A stretch of 25,546 nt of DNA from Deltaproteobacteria bacterium UBA6601 (lineage in GTDB: Bacteria > Myxococcota_A > UBA796 > UBA9615). The stretch covers positions 37,219-62,764 of the forward strand of contig DJIF01000142.1 of NCBI GenBank assembly GCA_002433485.1, read 5' to 3'. Below, one piece after another: positions 1 to 6,905 of this stretch. The notes under the pieces were generated by a model that was not told the origin of the DNA, ran no database searches, and saw only the letters and a program-made list of their open reading frames with translations. A program made the position numbers and the translations under genes. Position 1 is the first letter of the stretch, and the number at the start of each line of letters is the position of its first letter.

Positions 1-66
1 AGGCTCAGCAGCAGGCTCAGCAGCGGGCTCAGCAGCGGGCTCAGCAGCAGCAGGCTCAGCAGCAGG
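1..66 (-). repeat. 12-bp tandem repeat encoding AAEP units
   Basis: Read on the minus strand, the codons GCT GCT GAG CCT or CCC recur about five times, one unit carrying an extra GCT. They encode an (Ala-Ala-Glu-Pro)n tract in the infB linker. Third-position changes (CCT/CCC) and the extra Ala codon suggest a tract that expands by slippage and is then partly diversified. It continues beyond the left edge, so the copy number is a minimum. Confidence 0.85.
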
Positions 67-645
67 AGTCGACTCTTCCGTCTCGTTCTTCCGGACCTTT
101 CGCTGTTTACGCGACTCGGCATCGGCTTTGACTTCACCTTCATCGAGCACTTTGTGCACGCGCTTGGCTTTGGTCTCTTGTTCGGACAGCAAAGTGTCTA
201 CAGAGACCGGTTCGCTGGCTGCTGTTTCAGGTGCTGCTGTGGTGACGGATTCTTCTACCGCGGCTGGGGCCTCCGGCTGCTGTTTCGCCTCGGCAACCGG
301 AGCTTCCTCCTTAGCTGCTGGCGGTGCACTGGGAACCTCTTCTGGTGCCGTGGGTACTGGAGCTTTTGGCTGCGGGCTCGGCTCCGGTTCAACCGCCTTG
401 GCCGCTCTGCGTCGGACGATTGGCCGAGCCGCGGGCTCGGCTACCGGGGCTGCTTCGGTGCTTCGTGTGCGGCGCTTTCGAACGGTGGTTCGTTGACCGG
501 TTTCTGCGCTTGAATTTTCGGAGGGGTTGCCCTCTTCGGCTCCCTCAGACGCAGAACCGCGGCTCCCCCGTCGTAACGCGTCTGCTCTGTCGAAGATGCT
601 GCCCTTGGCCATGATTCTAAGTCCGTATTGTTCCTGCGTGCTCAT
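1..645 (-). CDS. infB: translation initiation factor IF-2, N-terminal part (runs off the window)
   Basis: An open frame with no stop runs from an ATG at 645 to the left edge (215 codons); a second in-frame ATG lies at 612. The product begins MSTQEQYGLRIMAKGS and continues as a Pro/Ala/Glu/Lys-rich low-complexity chain with short basic patches such as TVRKRRTR and PIVRRRAA, and ends in AAEP tandem repeats. This composition fits the disordered linker of IF-2, the GTPase that places initiator tRNA on the 30S ribosome. The identity rests mainly on position: it follows rimP, nusA and ylxR on the same strand, the classical order. The GTPase domain lies outside the window. The winged-helix IF2_N module usually found at the extreme N-terminus is not visible in these 215 residues. 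Neither ATG has a strong Shine-Dalgarno sequence, so the start is uncertain. Another low-complexity protein cannot be excluded from this part alone. Confidence 0.72.
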   Translation of the reverse strand, partial: MSTQEQYGLRIMAKGSIFDRADALRRGSRGSASEGAEEGNPSENSSAETGQRTTVRKRRTRSTEAAPVAEPAARPIVRRRAAKAVEPEPSPQPKAPVPTAPEEVPSAPPAAKEEAPVAEAKQQPEAPAAVEESVTTAAPETAASEPVSVDTLLSEQETKAKRVHKVLDEGEVKADAESRKQRKVRKNETEESTPAAEPAAAEPAAEPAAEPAAEP

Positions 646-686
646 TTGCCGGGAGCAGAACAACCCCCGTCGCAAAAGGCGCACAA

Positions 687-1265
687 TTATATAAGCGCCT
701 GTCCTCTTTTCAACTCCTGCCGAAGTCTTCGAGTTACAGGTCCCTGACGTGCGGCCAGGACGCTGCGAGGCCCCGCTTTGCCAAGGGCACCACCCAGTTC
801 TGAAGAGCTCAATAATGCTGGCAGCAAGTCCAGGGACCGGCGCTCAGCGCGCTCTTTCCATTGACCGGATACGGTGGAGCCGACGTCTGCCGATTCCACC
901 AGGTAGTCGGCCCAATTCCTGATCACAAGTCTCTCGATTACGTTGGCCCCTGACTTGAGTTCGCCGGCTCTGGACGCAAGTCCGATCAGCTCACGCTGAC
1001 GCTTCTGCGTGTGGGCGATGACCTGAGGGATTGGCCAGCGCTTTGCCGGCGGCTGCAACTCTTGCTTGAATGCTCGTGCCAGGGCTCCCCGGGCGAAGAG
1101 GGACGCAAGGCAATCCTTCTGGTAGCAAGCCCAGGCCGACCGACCTGGGAGTCGTCCACGCCAATCGATGGCCGGTTGCCCTTCAGGATCGAGAACAATG
1201 CGCAGCCCATCGTCCCGTTTCAGGGCCGACCGACAGGCTACGCAGCTGCGGCTTGCCTCGCTCAC
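687..1265 (-). CDS. ylxR: YlxR (DUF448) RNA-binding protein fused to an L7Ae/YlxQ-like domain
   Basis: A GTG at 1265 is preferred over an ATG at 1328: it follows the nusA stop by 4 nt, has a GAGGGG element upstream, and gives a 192-residue protein beginning MSEASRSCVACR. Residues about 5-75 match YlxR, with CxxC (C8, C11), the GRSAWAC stretch near 41-47, and C52. Residues about 85-192 look like the L7Ae/L30e-type RNA-binding fold: an LIGLASRAGELKSG start near 94, then helix-strand alternation and an SSELGGALGK segment. In Bacillus these are two neighbouring genes (ylxR, ylxQ) between nusA and infB; here they form one polypeptide. The likely role is RNA or ribosome binding linked to translation. 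The exact function of YlxR proteins is unsettled, though some reports link them to RNase P or to gene regulation. Confidence 0.85.
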   Translation of the reverse strand: MSEASRSCVACRSALKRDDGLRIVLDPEGQPAIDWRGRLPGRSAWACYQKDCLASLFARGALARAFKQELQPPAKRWPIPQVIAHTQKRQRELIGLASRAGELKSGANVIERLVIRNWADYLVESADVGSTVSGQWKERAERRSLDLLPALLSSSELGGALGKAGPRSVLAARQGPVTRRLRQELKRGQALI

Positions 1266-1269
1266 GAGC

Positions 1270-2775
1270 TTACTGCCCCTCCGTTGATTCAGCGCTCTCC
1301 GCAGCCTCAGTAGTTGCAGAAGCCTCAAGTTCCGCTGCCTCGAGAGCCTCTGCTTCCAGTGCGGCGGCCTCTAATGCGGCGGCCTCGGCAGCTGCTTCTT
1401 CAGCGAGCGAAGGAAGCCCTTCTGCCGCGCGCCGCGCGTCCTCTGCGGCACGGGCAGCGGCGGCCTCTTCTTCTTCGAGGGTGGGTTCACCGGCAGCAAG
1501 CCGCCGTGCGTTCTCTTCCCGACGTTCCAGCTTAATCCGCAGCTCTTCGGTGAGGATCTCATCCGCCTCGTCGATGATCGCTTGTGCGCGGTCTTCTTCA
1601 ATGGCGAGGGTCTCGGCCAGATCGCTGGGCTCTGAGTCGGCGATGTCCTCTAGGCGACGGAAGCCGTAGCGGATCAGGATCTCGCGATTGTCTTCGGACA
1701 GGTTCTGTACTCGAGCCAGATCAGACCGAGCTTTGTCGTTCATCTCAATGACTTGAGTTTCTGAGTGGAGGTCAATCCTCCAGCCCGTGAGTTGTGCTGC
1801 GAGGCGTACATTCTGGCCACGACGGCCGATGCCAAGGCTGAGCATGTCGTCAGGGACGATGAGCTCCATGGTTCGGCTCTCTTCATCAAGAATCACCTTG
1901 GTGACGACGGCTGGGCTGATGGCCGAGCAGACAAAGCGTGCCGGGTCGGTGCTGTAAGGGATGATGTCGATCTTTTCTCCCTTGAGTTCAGCGACTACAG
2001 CTTGAACTCGAGAGCCCTTCATGCCGACGCAGGCACCTACGGGGTCGACGTCTTGATCTCGGCTGGAGACTGCGATCTTAGCGCGCTGCCCCGGCTCGCG
2101 AACGGCTGCTTCGATGGTGACGATTCCCTCGTAGATCTCGGGGACCTCAAGCTCAAACAGCTTGACCAGCATGCCGGGATGGGTACGAGAAAGAACAACC
2201 TGAGGACCTCTGGCGTTGCGCGCAACTTCAAGAATGTAGGCTTGGACCCGGTCACCCTGTCGGTATCCCTCGCTGTGGACCTGCTCGCGGGAAGGGATGA
2301 CCCCCTCGGTCTTGCCAAGGTCGACGATTAGTGCGCCCTTCTCGAAGCGCCGTACGATGCCAGTAATCAACTCGCCCACACGACCCTGGTAGGCGTCATA
2401 GATCTTCTCGCGTTCGGAATCACGGACCCGCTGGATGATCACCTGCTTGGCGGTCTGCGCAGCGATGCGCCCAAGGCCCTCGATCTCCATCTTCAGGCCC
2501 AACTCGTCGCCGATCATACAGCCTGGGTCGAGGTTACGGGCGGCATCGAGATCGATCTGGGAGTCCTCGTCTTCGATCTCTTCCACCACGGTCTTGAACT
2601 CGAAGAGATCGATCTCGTTGGTGTCAGGATTGAATTGCGCTTCGATGTCCTTGGTCAACCCATAGATGCGCCTGGCAGCGGCCACCATGGCCTGCTCGAT
2701 TGTCTCTTGCAGGGAATCGGTGGAGATTCCCTTCTCTTTGCTGACTTGCTCGATGACTCCGTTGAGACCGTCCAT
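1270..2775 (-). CDS. nusA: transcription termination/antitermination factor NusA
   Basis: 501 residues. The ATG at 2775 has a near-perfect AGGAGG 6 nt upstream. NusA binds RNA polymerase and nascent RNA and modulates pausing, intrinsic termination and antitermination. The N-terminal RNAP-binding domain spans about 1-125, and an S1 domain about 135-198 (GELITGIVRRFEKGALIVDL). KH1 has GACVGMKGSRVQ at 247-258 and KH2 has GIGRRGQNVRLA at 315-326. A helix-hairpin-helix-like acidic segment follows at about 360-410. The last 85 residues are a Glu/Ala-rich tail that is not part of the conserved core and resembles NusA C-terminal extensions in some proteobacteria only in its acidity. It lies 12 nt after rimP and 4 nt before the ylxR start, so the three are surely one transcript. 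Confidence 0.97.
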   Translation of the reverse strand: MDGLNGVIEQVSKEKGISTDSLQETIEQAMVAAARRIYGLTKDIEAQFNPDTNEIDLFEFKTVVEEIEDEDSQIDLDAARNLDPGCMIGDELGLKMEIEGLGRIAAQTAKQVIIQRVRDSEREKIYDAYQGRVGELITGIVRRFEKGALIVDLGKTEGVIPSREQVHSEGYRQGDRVQAYILEVARNARGPQVVLSRTHPGMLVKLFELEVPEIYEGIVTIEAAVREPGQRAKIAVSSRDQDVDPVGACVGMKGSRVQAVVAELKGEKIDIIPYSTDPARFVCSAISPAVVTKVILDEESRTMELIVPDDMLSLGIGRRGQNVRLAAQLTGWRIDLHSETQVIEMNDKARSDLARVQNLSEDNREILIRYGFRRLEDIADSEPSDLAETLAIEEDRAQAIIDEADEILTEELRIKLERREENARRLAAGEPTLEEEEAAAARAAEDARRAAEGLPSLAEEAAAEAAALEAAALEAEALEAAELEASATTEAAESAESTEGQ

Positions 2776-2787
2776 CTTCGCCTCCTG

Positions 2788-3327
2788 TCAGCGCCTTCCG
2801 GCGCGACGCTTCTTGCGGGCGCTACCGCCCTTTTTTTGACCTTTGTTTTCAGGGGTGTAAACCAGATTCGCCCGCTCTATTGCAGGCAAGGGAAGCCGGT
2901 GTTCGATGCCCTCGTCCAGAAGTAGAGTGATCACATCACCTTCAATCTGAAGCAGAGTCCCCTTCCAGTTCTTTCTGTTCTCGATCGGCTCCCAGGTTCG
3001 CAGCGCAATGCGCTTGCCTACCTGTTGAGCGTAGTGTTCAGGCCTCTTGAGAGGCCTTTCAATGCCAGGGGACGAGACCTCCAGAACGTAGGACTGGGGT
3101 ATCAGGTCCTCAGCGTCCAGCAGGTCGGTGACCGTTTCGTTTACAGCGACGCAGTCGTTGATTCCCACCGCTTCCCCGTCGAGGCGCTCAATGTAGAGCC
3201 TCAGGACGGGGCCCCGACCTCCATTGATCAGCTCGCATAGGAGGACCGAGAAACCACTCTCCTCAAGGATTGGACCCAGGAGCAGTTCTGCGCGATCAGC
3301 GATGCCTGTTGCGAAGCTTGCTTCCAA
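2788..3327 (-). CDS. rimP: ribosome maturation factor RimP
   Basis: RimP helps assemble the 30S ribosomal subunit. The family signature EVSSPGIERPL lies at about 83-93, preceded by GGRGPVLRLYIE and followed by the SH3-like C-terminal domain. The start chosen is TTG at 3327, which has GAGGGG six bases upstream and gives 179 residues. No ATG or GTG in frame fits the family's N-terminus. The frame stays open to an ATG at 3504, but that would read through the terminator and overlap the upstream gene. The C-terminus carries an extra Lys/Arg/Gly-rich basic tail, making it somewhat longer than the roughly 150-residue E. coli protein. It is the first gene of the rimP-nusA-ylxR-infB operon. Confidence 0.93.
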   Translation of the reverse strand: MEASFATGIADRAELLLGPILEESGFSVLLCELINGGRGPVLRLYIERLDGEAVGINDCVAVNETVTDLLDAEDLIPQSYVLEVSSPGIERPLKRPEHYAQQVGKRIALRTWEPIENRKNWKGTLLQIEGDVITLLLDEGIEHRLPLPAIERANLVYTPENKGQKKGGSARKKRRAGRR

Positions 3328-3350
3328 GGTGAACCCCTCGATCGACCCAT

Positions 3351-3378
3351 AAAAAAAGAGAGGCCGGAGGGCCTCTCT
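3351..3378 (-). terminator. intrinsic terminator / possible attenuator before rimP
   Basis: On the minus strand a perfect 9-bp stem (AGAGAGGCC with GGCCTCTCT) with a CTCC loop is followed directly by six more T residues, a textbook Rho-independent terminator. It lies 26 nt after the TAG of the Tgs1-like gene and only about 24 nt before the TTG start of rimP. It therefore ends the upstream six-gene run, and any rimP promoter must lie upstream of it or within a very short gap. Confidence 0.9.
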
Positions 3379-3404
3379 AACCAGAGTCAGAGAATTGTTG
3401 GGCG

Positions 3405-4562
3405 CTAGATAGCACCGGCCTGGATTGGATGCAAGGAGGGATTTAAAGACCAACAGGTGATCATCAACAGGGCGTTGCGCCTTTCGTCGTGCCCAAAGCC
3501 CCACTCAAATTGCCAATGGCGCTCAGGAAGAGAGCCGATAGCAAAGGATCGCGGGAGTTTGAGCATCAACAGCGGCGCTCGCTCCAGTAGCTTGGCGCTT
3601 TCCTGTCCGCCAGGGAGTAACTCTGGCCATGTGGGGTAGTCGCTGATACGGGGTCCTTCCCGCCATGGCGGGTCGACGAAGACCGCGGCTTTGGGATGGG
3701 CCTCCATCAGCTCGGCCAGTTTGGTCTGCAAGCTGCCCAGGATGAAACAAATAGAGACACCCTGGTCCCTGGCATTGCGGCGCGCCATCTCGATGCGTCT
3801 GGGGTCTTGTTCGATGGCGTAAACCTGCTTGCCGCTGAGCGCAAAGGCGATGGCGTCACCGCCGCAGCCGCAGCAGGCGTCGATTACGGTGGGGCTCTCA
3901 AGCAAGTCGGCGTGGCGCATTGCCTGCTGTCTGTCGGTCAGGGAGCGCCTACCTTCCTGGTCGAGGTGGCGAAGCCAGGGTCGCTTTCGGTTTCTCAGTT
4001 GGGGGGTTGCTCGCGAACTGCGTGGCGGGGACGGTAGTCGCTCGTTGGGTGCCAGATCAACGCCAACAGAGAGCTTGCTGCCGCCGATACTAAGACCGTT
4101 GAAGCGGTGAATCAGGGCTGCGGCATCCCTGGCTGGGAGGGCTTGCAGTTGCTCGGAGCTATGCTCCAGAAGTCGCTCTTGGGCGCTTGTTGGGAACTGT
4201 TCAGGCCAGCCCTGAATCTTGAGGCTGACATCAGCGGTGACGATGCGGGGCAGCAGGTCGCCAAGGATCTGGTCCACCTGTGCTGCGCATGAGCGCAGCT
4301 CTTCATCGTCACTGGTCCGCTCTGCCAGCTCGCGGACCAGCCTACGGAGCTGCAGCTTCAGTTGATGCGCCTGTTCGGGTTTCAGGGTGACCTTGGAGTC
4401 CAGGGCCCGTTCTATCTCTGCACGTGACGATAGTAAGGGACGGCTTCCGGTCGATCGTCGTTGGGCGCGCAGGGCCCGGAGCAGGACAGTCCAGACCTTC
4501 TTGAGGGCAAAGTCGAAGGGAGGTGACTCTTTAAGGTGCTCGCGGAGGGGGCGCAGAGGCAA
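3405..4562 (-). CDS. Tgs1-like SAM-dependent RNA methyltransferase
   Basis: 385 residues from a TTG at 4562, 9 nt after the pyrD stop; the ribosome site is weak, so the exact start is unsure. The C-terminal half is a class I methyltransferase. Motif I, VIDACCGCGGDAIAF, is at about 226-240, with an acidic E251/D253 after strand beta2 and the catalytic-type motif FVDPPW at 295-300. The DxCCGxGGDxIxFA pattern, the ARRNAR stretch and the D/S-PPW-x(2)-GP ending resemble the Tgs1 family (RNA cap guanine-N2 methyltransferase fold) seen in bacteria as well as eukaryotes. The substrate is unknown; bacteria lack trimethylguanosine caps, so an rRNA, tRNA or other guanine-N2 target is only a guess. The first 200 residues are helical and basic, with no domain I recognise. 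It is the last gene before the terminator. Confidence 0.8.
   Translation of the reverse strand: MPLRPLREHLKESPPFDFALKKVWTVLLRALRAQRRSTGSRPLLSSRAEIERALDSKVTLKPEQAHQLKLQLRRLVRELAERTSDDEELRSCAAQVDQILGDLLPRIVTADVSLKIQGWPEQFPTSAQERLLEHSSEQLQALPARDAAALIHRFNGLSIGGSKLSVGVDLAPNERLPSPPRSSRATPQLRNRKRPWLRHLDQEGRRSLTDRQQAMRHADLLESPTVIDACCGCGGDAIAFALSGKQVYAIEQDPRRIEMARRNARDQGVSICFILGSLQTKLAELMEAHPKAAVFVDPPWREGPRISDYPTWPELLPGGQESAKLLERAPLLMLKLPRSFAIGSLPERHWQFEWGFGHDERRNALLMITCWSLNPSLHPIQAGAI
3406..3434 (-). promoter_or_regulatory. candidate sigma70-type promoter for the rimP-nusA operon
   Basis: On the minus strand TTGCAT (plus 3429-3434) is separated by exactly 17 bp from TATCTA (plus 3406-3411), with TGC in front of the -10 as an extended -10. 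Each hexamer matches the consensus at three of six positions, so this is a weak call. It overlaps the stop codon of the upstream gene. If it is used, the transcript would start near 3398 and pass the terminator hairpin before reaching rimP. Confidence 0.25.
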
Positions 4563-4571
4563 GGCAGATCG

Positions 4572-5537
4572 TCAGTTGGGATTGAGGCTGCCAACCAGCT
4601 CAGAGATCCTGGTGATACCTCGCGCCGCGCACCATTTGCGCATTTCAACGACGGTCTCAGCCGCGGCGTTGGGGTGCACGAAATTCGCAGTGCCGATCTG
4701 CACCGCGCTGGCTCCGCAGACCATGAACTCTAGGGCGTCTGTGGCATTCCAGATCCCACCAATGCCGACTACTGGGATCGAGCAGGCCTGATGAACCTGC
4801 CAGACCATCCGCAGAGCTACGGGCTTGATAGCAGGCCCAGATAGGCCTCCGGCGCCGATGCTCAGTAGTGGTTTGCGCTGCTCCAGATCGATGGCCATTC
4901 CGAGCAGGGTGTTGATGACTGAAAGGGCGGCTGCGCCGGCTTCTTCGCAGGCAACCCCCATTGCTGCGATGTTAGCGACATTGGGGGACAGCTTTACCCA
5001 CACCGGCTTGTCGGCTCCTTCTACGGTGGCGGCGGTGACCTCTCCAGCAGCGCAGGGCTCGGTGCCAAATGCGATGCCGCCTTCCTTGATGTTGGGGCAG
5101 GAGATGTTCAGCTCCAGGGCGTCAATGGCTTCACAGCCCCTCAGTCCCCGGGCCACGTCGTGGTACTCCTCGACGCTCTTGCCGATGATGTTGACTACCA
5201 CCCGGACTCCGCTCTTGCGCAGCTCCATGAGAAAGGGAACTTTGTCCTCCAGGAAGCTGTTGAGGCCAACGTTCTGCAGACCAATGGCGTTGAGCATGCC
5301 GGCCTTTGTCTCGGCGATTCGAGGTGGGGCGTTGCCTTCCCAGGGATAGGTCGCGATCCCTTTGGTCACGAAGCCGCCCAGTACGCTCAGGTCAAGCACC
5401 TCGGCCAGTTCTGGTCCGTAGCCAGCTGTCCCTGAAGCAAGCATCACCGGATTGGCCATGGTCAGTCCGGCAATATCGACTGCAAGGTCAACCGCTTCCG
5501 CGCTGACGGAAGCTTCAGGGCGGGTTTTGCTGCTCAT
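4572..5537 (-). CDS. pyrD: dihydroorotate dehydrogenase B, catalytic subunit
   Basis: 321 residues from the ATG at 5537, which overlaps the pyrK stop by one base (TGATG), indicating translational coupling. The enzyme oxidises dihydroorotate to orotate in pyrimidine synthesis using FMN. The class 1 signature is present: ASGTAGYG near 34-41, VTKGI with Lys at about 59, and NISCPNIKEGG with catalytic Cys147, which marks class 1 rather than the Ser-type class 2 enzymes. Phosphate-binding glycine motifs (GIGGIWNATDALEF and AVQIGTANF) follow in the C-terminal part. Adjacent pyrK makes this the NAD-linked class 1B heterotetramer. A longer frame opens at 5600 but would overlap pyrK and is not needed. 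Confidence 0.97.
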   Translation of the reverse strand: MSSKTRPEASVSAEAVDLAVDIAGLTMANPVMLASGTAGYGPELAEVLDLSVLGGFVTKGIATYPWEGNAPPRIAETKAGMLNAIGLQNVGLNSFLEDKVPFLMELRKSGVRVVVNIIGKSVEEYHDVARGLRGCEAIDALELNISCPNIKEGGIAFGTEPCAAGEVTAATVEGADKPVWVKLSPNVANIAAMGVACEEAGAAALSVINTLLGMAIDLEQRKPLLSIGAGGLSGPAIKPVALRMVWQVHQACSIPVVGIGGIWNATDALEFMVCGASAVQIGTANFVHPNAAAETVVEMRKWCAARGITRISELVGSLNPN

Positions 5538-6394
5538 CAGTGGAGACTTCCGCCTTCGAGGATGATCGAATTCGCGTCGAACACCGGGCCCTTGCGACAC
5601 ACCAGCATCCAGCGGTCGTAGGGGCTCATGTCGGCATAGAGTTGCTCGTTGCGGGCGTCGGCGTTCTCAATGACGCAGCCCATGCAGATGCCTACTCCAC
5701 AGCCCATCATCGTTTCTACGGATACCTGGGCAGGGAGTTGTTGCGTGGCGGCCAGTCGGGCAACTGCCTGCAACATGACCAGGGGGCCGCAGGCGTACAG
5801 ACGCAGTGCTCGGCCAGCGGCTATGCCGGCATTCCAGTCTTCGAAGGCGGCAACGACGTGACCATGGAAGCCCATGGAGCCGTCCATGGTGGCTCTGTGG
5901 ATTCGTTCGGCAGCCGGACCGGTGCCCCAAGCCTCATCGAAGCCAACCCAGCAGCCTTGCTCGCTGGCGCTTGCTACCCCGAGGAATGCCTGCCAGTCCT
6001 GGTGGCCTTGAGCTTCGAGGGCATCAGCGAGAGCGACCATGGGGGGAATGCCCACGCCACCTCCCAAGAGGATCGCTGTCTCGCCCGGTTGGGGAAGGTT
6101 GAAATGGGTACCCAGCGGGCCCAGCGAACGTAACACAGTGCCAGGCCGTAACTCAGACATCAGCTGGGTTCCTTCGCCCACGACCCGGTAGAGAACATCA
6201 TAGACGTCATCCCGAACTCTCTGTACCGAAAACGGGCGGCGTAGGATCGGGCTTAGTCCGGGCGCTGTGGCCAGCATAACGAAGCAGCCCGGACCGAGTG
6301 GCTCGCTCAACAGGTCCGGATCGCGCAATCGCAGCAGGAAGATGCCCTGCCCGAGATCGCGGTTTTCCAGTACAGTCGAGAGGGAATCGCGCAT
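5537..6394 (-). CDS. pyrK: dihydroorotate dehydrogenase B, electron-transfer subunit
   Basis: 285 residues. PyrK carries FAD and a [2Fe-2S] cluster and passes electrons from the PyrD FMN to NAD+. The ferredoxin-reductase-like FAD site is RRPFSV at 52-57 and the nucleotide-binding loop is GGGVGIPP at 111-118. The cluster ligands are the typical CGVGICMGC set (C232, C237, C240) and a distal Cys at 266. The ATG at 6394 has a GGAG about 11 nt upstream. Its stop overlaps the pyrD start by one base. It lies 47 nt after rimI with no terminator visible between them. Confidence 0.97.
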   Translation of the reverse strand: MRDSLSTVLENRDLGQGIFLLRLRDPDLLSEPLGPGCFVMLATAPGLSPILRRPFSVQRVRDDVYDVLYRVVGEGTQLMSELRPGTVLRSLGPLGTHFNLPQPGETAILLGGGVGIPPMVALADALEAQGHQDWQAFLGVASASEQGCWVGFDEAWGTGPAAERIHRATMDGSMGFHGHVVAAFEDWNAGIAAGRALRLYACGPLVMLQAVARLAATQQLPAQVSVETMMGCGVGICMGCVIENADARNEQLYADMSPYDRWMLVCRKGPVFDANSIILEGGSLH

Positions 6395-6441
6395 GACCAG
6401 CTTGCTCCAGAGTCGTGCGAGGACGAGGGACAGGCAGCTAT

Positions 6442-6897
6442 TTACTCTGCACTCTTCACGCTGTCGAGGGCCCGGTGCATGAGCAGTGCGTCTTCGCCTT
6501 CCTCGCGGTAGTAGTTCTTGCGGCGCCCGCTCTCGATGAAGCCGCAGCTTTCATAGAGCCTTCTGGCTGCGTGATTTCCTTCTTTCACTTCCAGATGCAC
6601 TGCGCTGCAGCCTAGTTCTGTGAGTCGAGCTAGGAGTTTCTCGACCAGAACTCGACCCAAGCCGATGCGTCTTTGCTCGGGAACTACGCCCATGGTGAGC
6701 AGGCTGCCTTCCCCGGCTACAGCGAGCAGATGCAGGTAGCCGCAGGTCATGCCCCCCACCTGCAGCAGCCAGAACTCAGCATGCCGAGCCTGTAGCTCAG
6801 CTTGGACGTAGCCAGCAGGCCAGCTTCTGCCGAAGCAGCGCTGCTCCAGAGATTCGAGCAGAGCGCTGTCGATGCGCTCTGCTCTTCGTAGCAGCAT
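6442..6897 (-). CDS. rimI: ribosomal-protein alanine N-acetyltransferase RimI (GNAT)
   Basis: 151 residues, a typical RimI length. RimI transfers acetyl from acetyl-CoA to the N-terminal alanine of ribosomal protein S18. The GNAT motif A is present as VPEQRRIGLG at about 72-81. The family-specific run includes the catalytic-type Glu103 in LEVKEGN, the AARRLYESCGF helix, and GRRKNYYREEGEDALLM near the C-terminus, which is very close to canonical RimI. It starts 8 nt after the stop of the M1-like gene and so belongs to the same transcript. The ribosome site before the ATG at 6897 is weak (ACAGAG). Confidence 0.93.
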   Translation of the reverse strand: MLLRRAERIDSALLESLEQRCFGRSWPAGYVQAELQARHAEFWLLQVGGMTCGYLHLLAVAGEGSLLTMGVVPEQRRIGLGRVLVEKLLARLTELGCSAVHLEVKEGNHAARRLYESCGFIESGRRKNYYREEGEDALLMHRALDSVKSAE

Positions 6898-6905
6898 GGA
6901 CTCTG

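Noticed and set aside
1..66. Repeats that could suggest a CRISPR array or a mobile element
   Set aside because: They are 12-bp in-frame codon repeats without spacers and encode an AAEP linker.
1070..1669. A 199-codon plus-strand open frame, Ser/Ala-rich
   Set aside because: It is antisense to nusA and ylxR and mirrors the Glu/Ala-rich NusA tail; GC-rich codon bias opens such frames. It has no recognisable domain.
5540..6133. A 197-codon plus-strand open frame
   Set aside because: It is fully antisense to pyrK, whose protein is clearly functional, and its translation has no family features.
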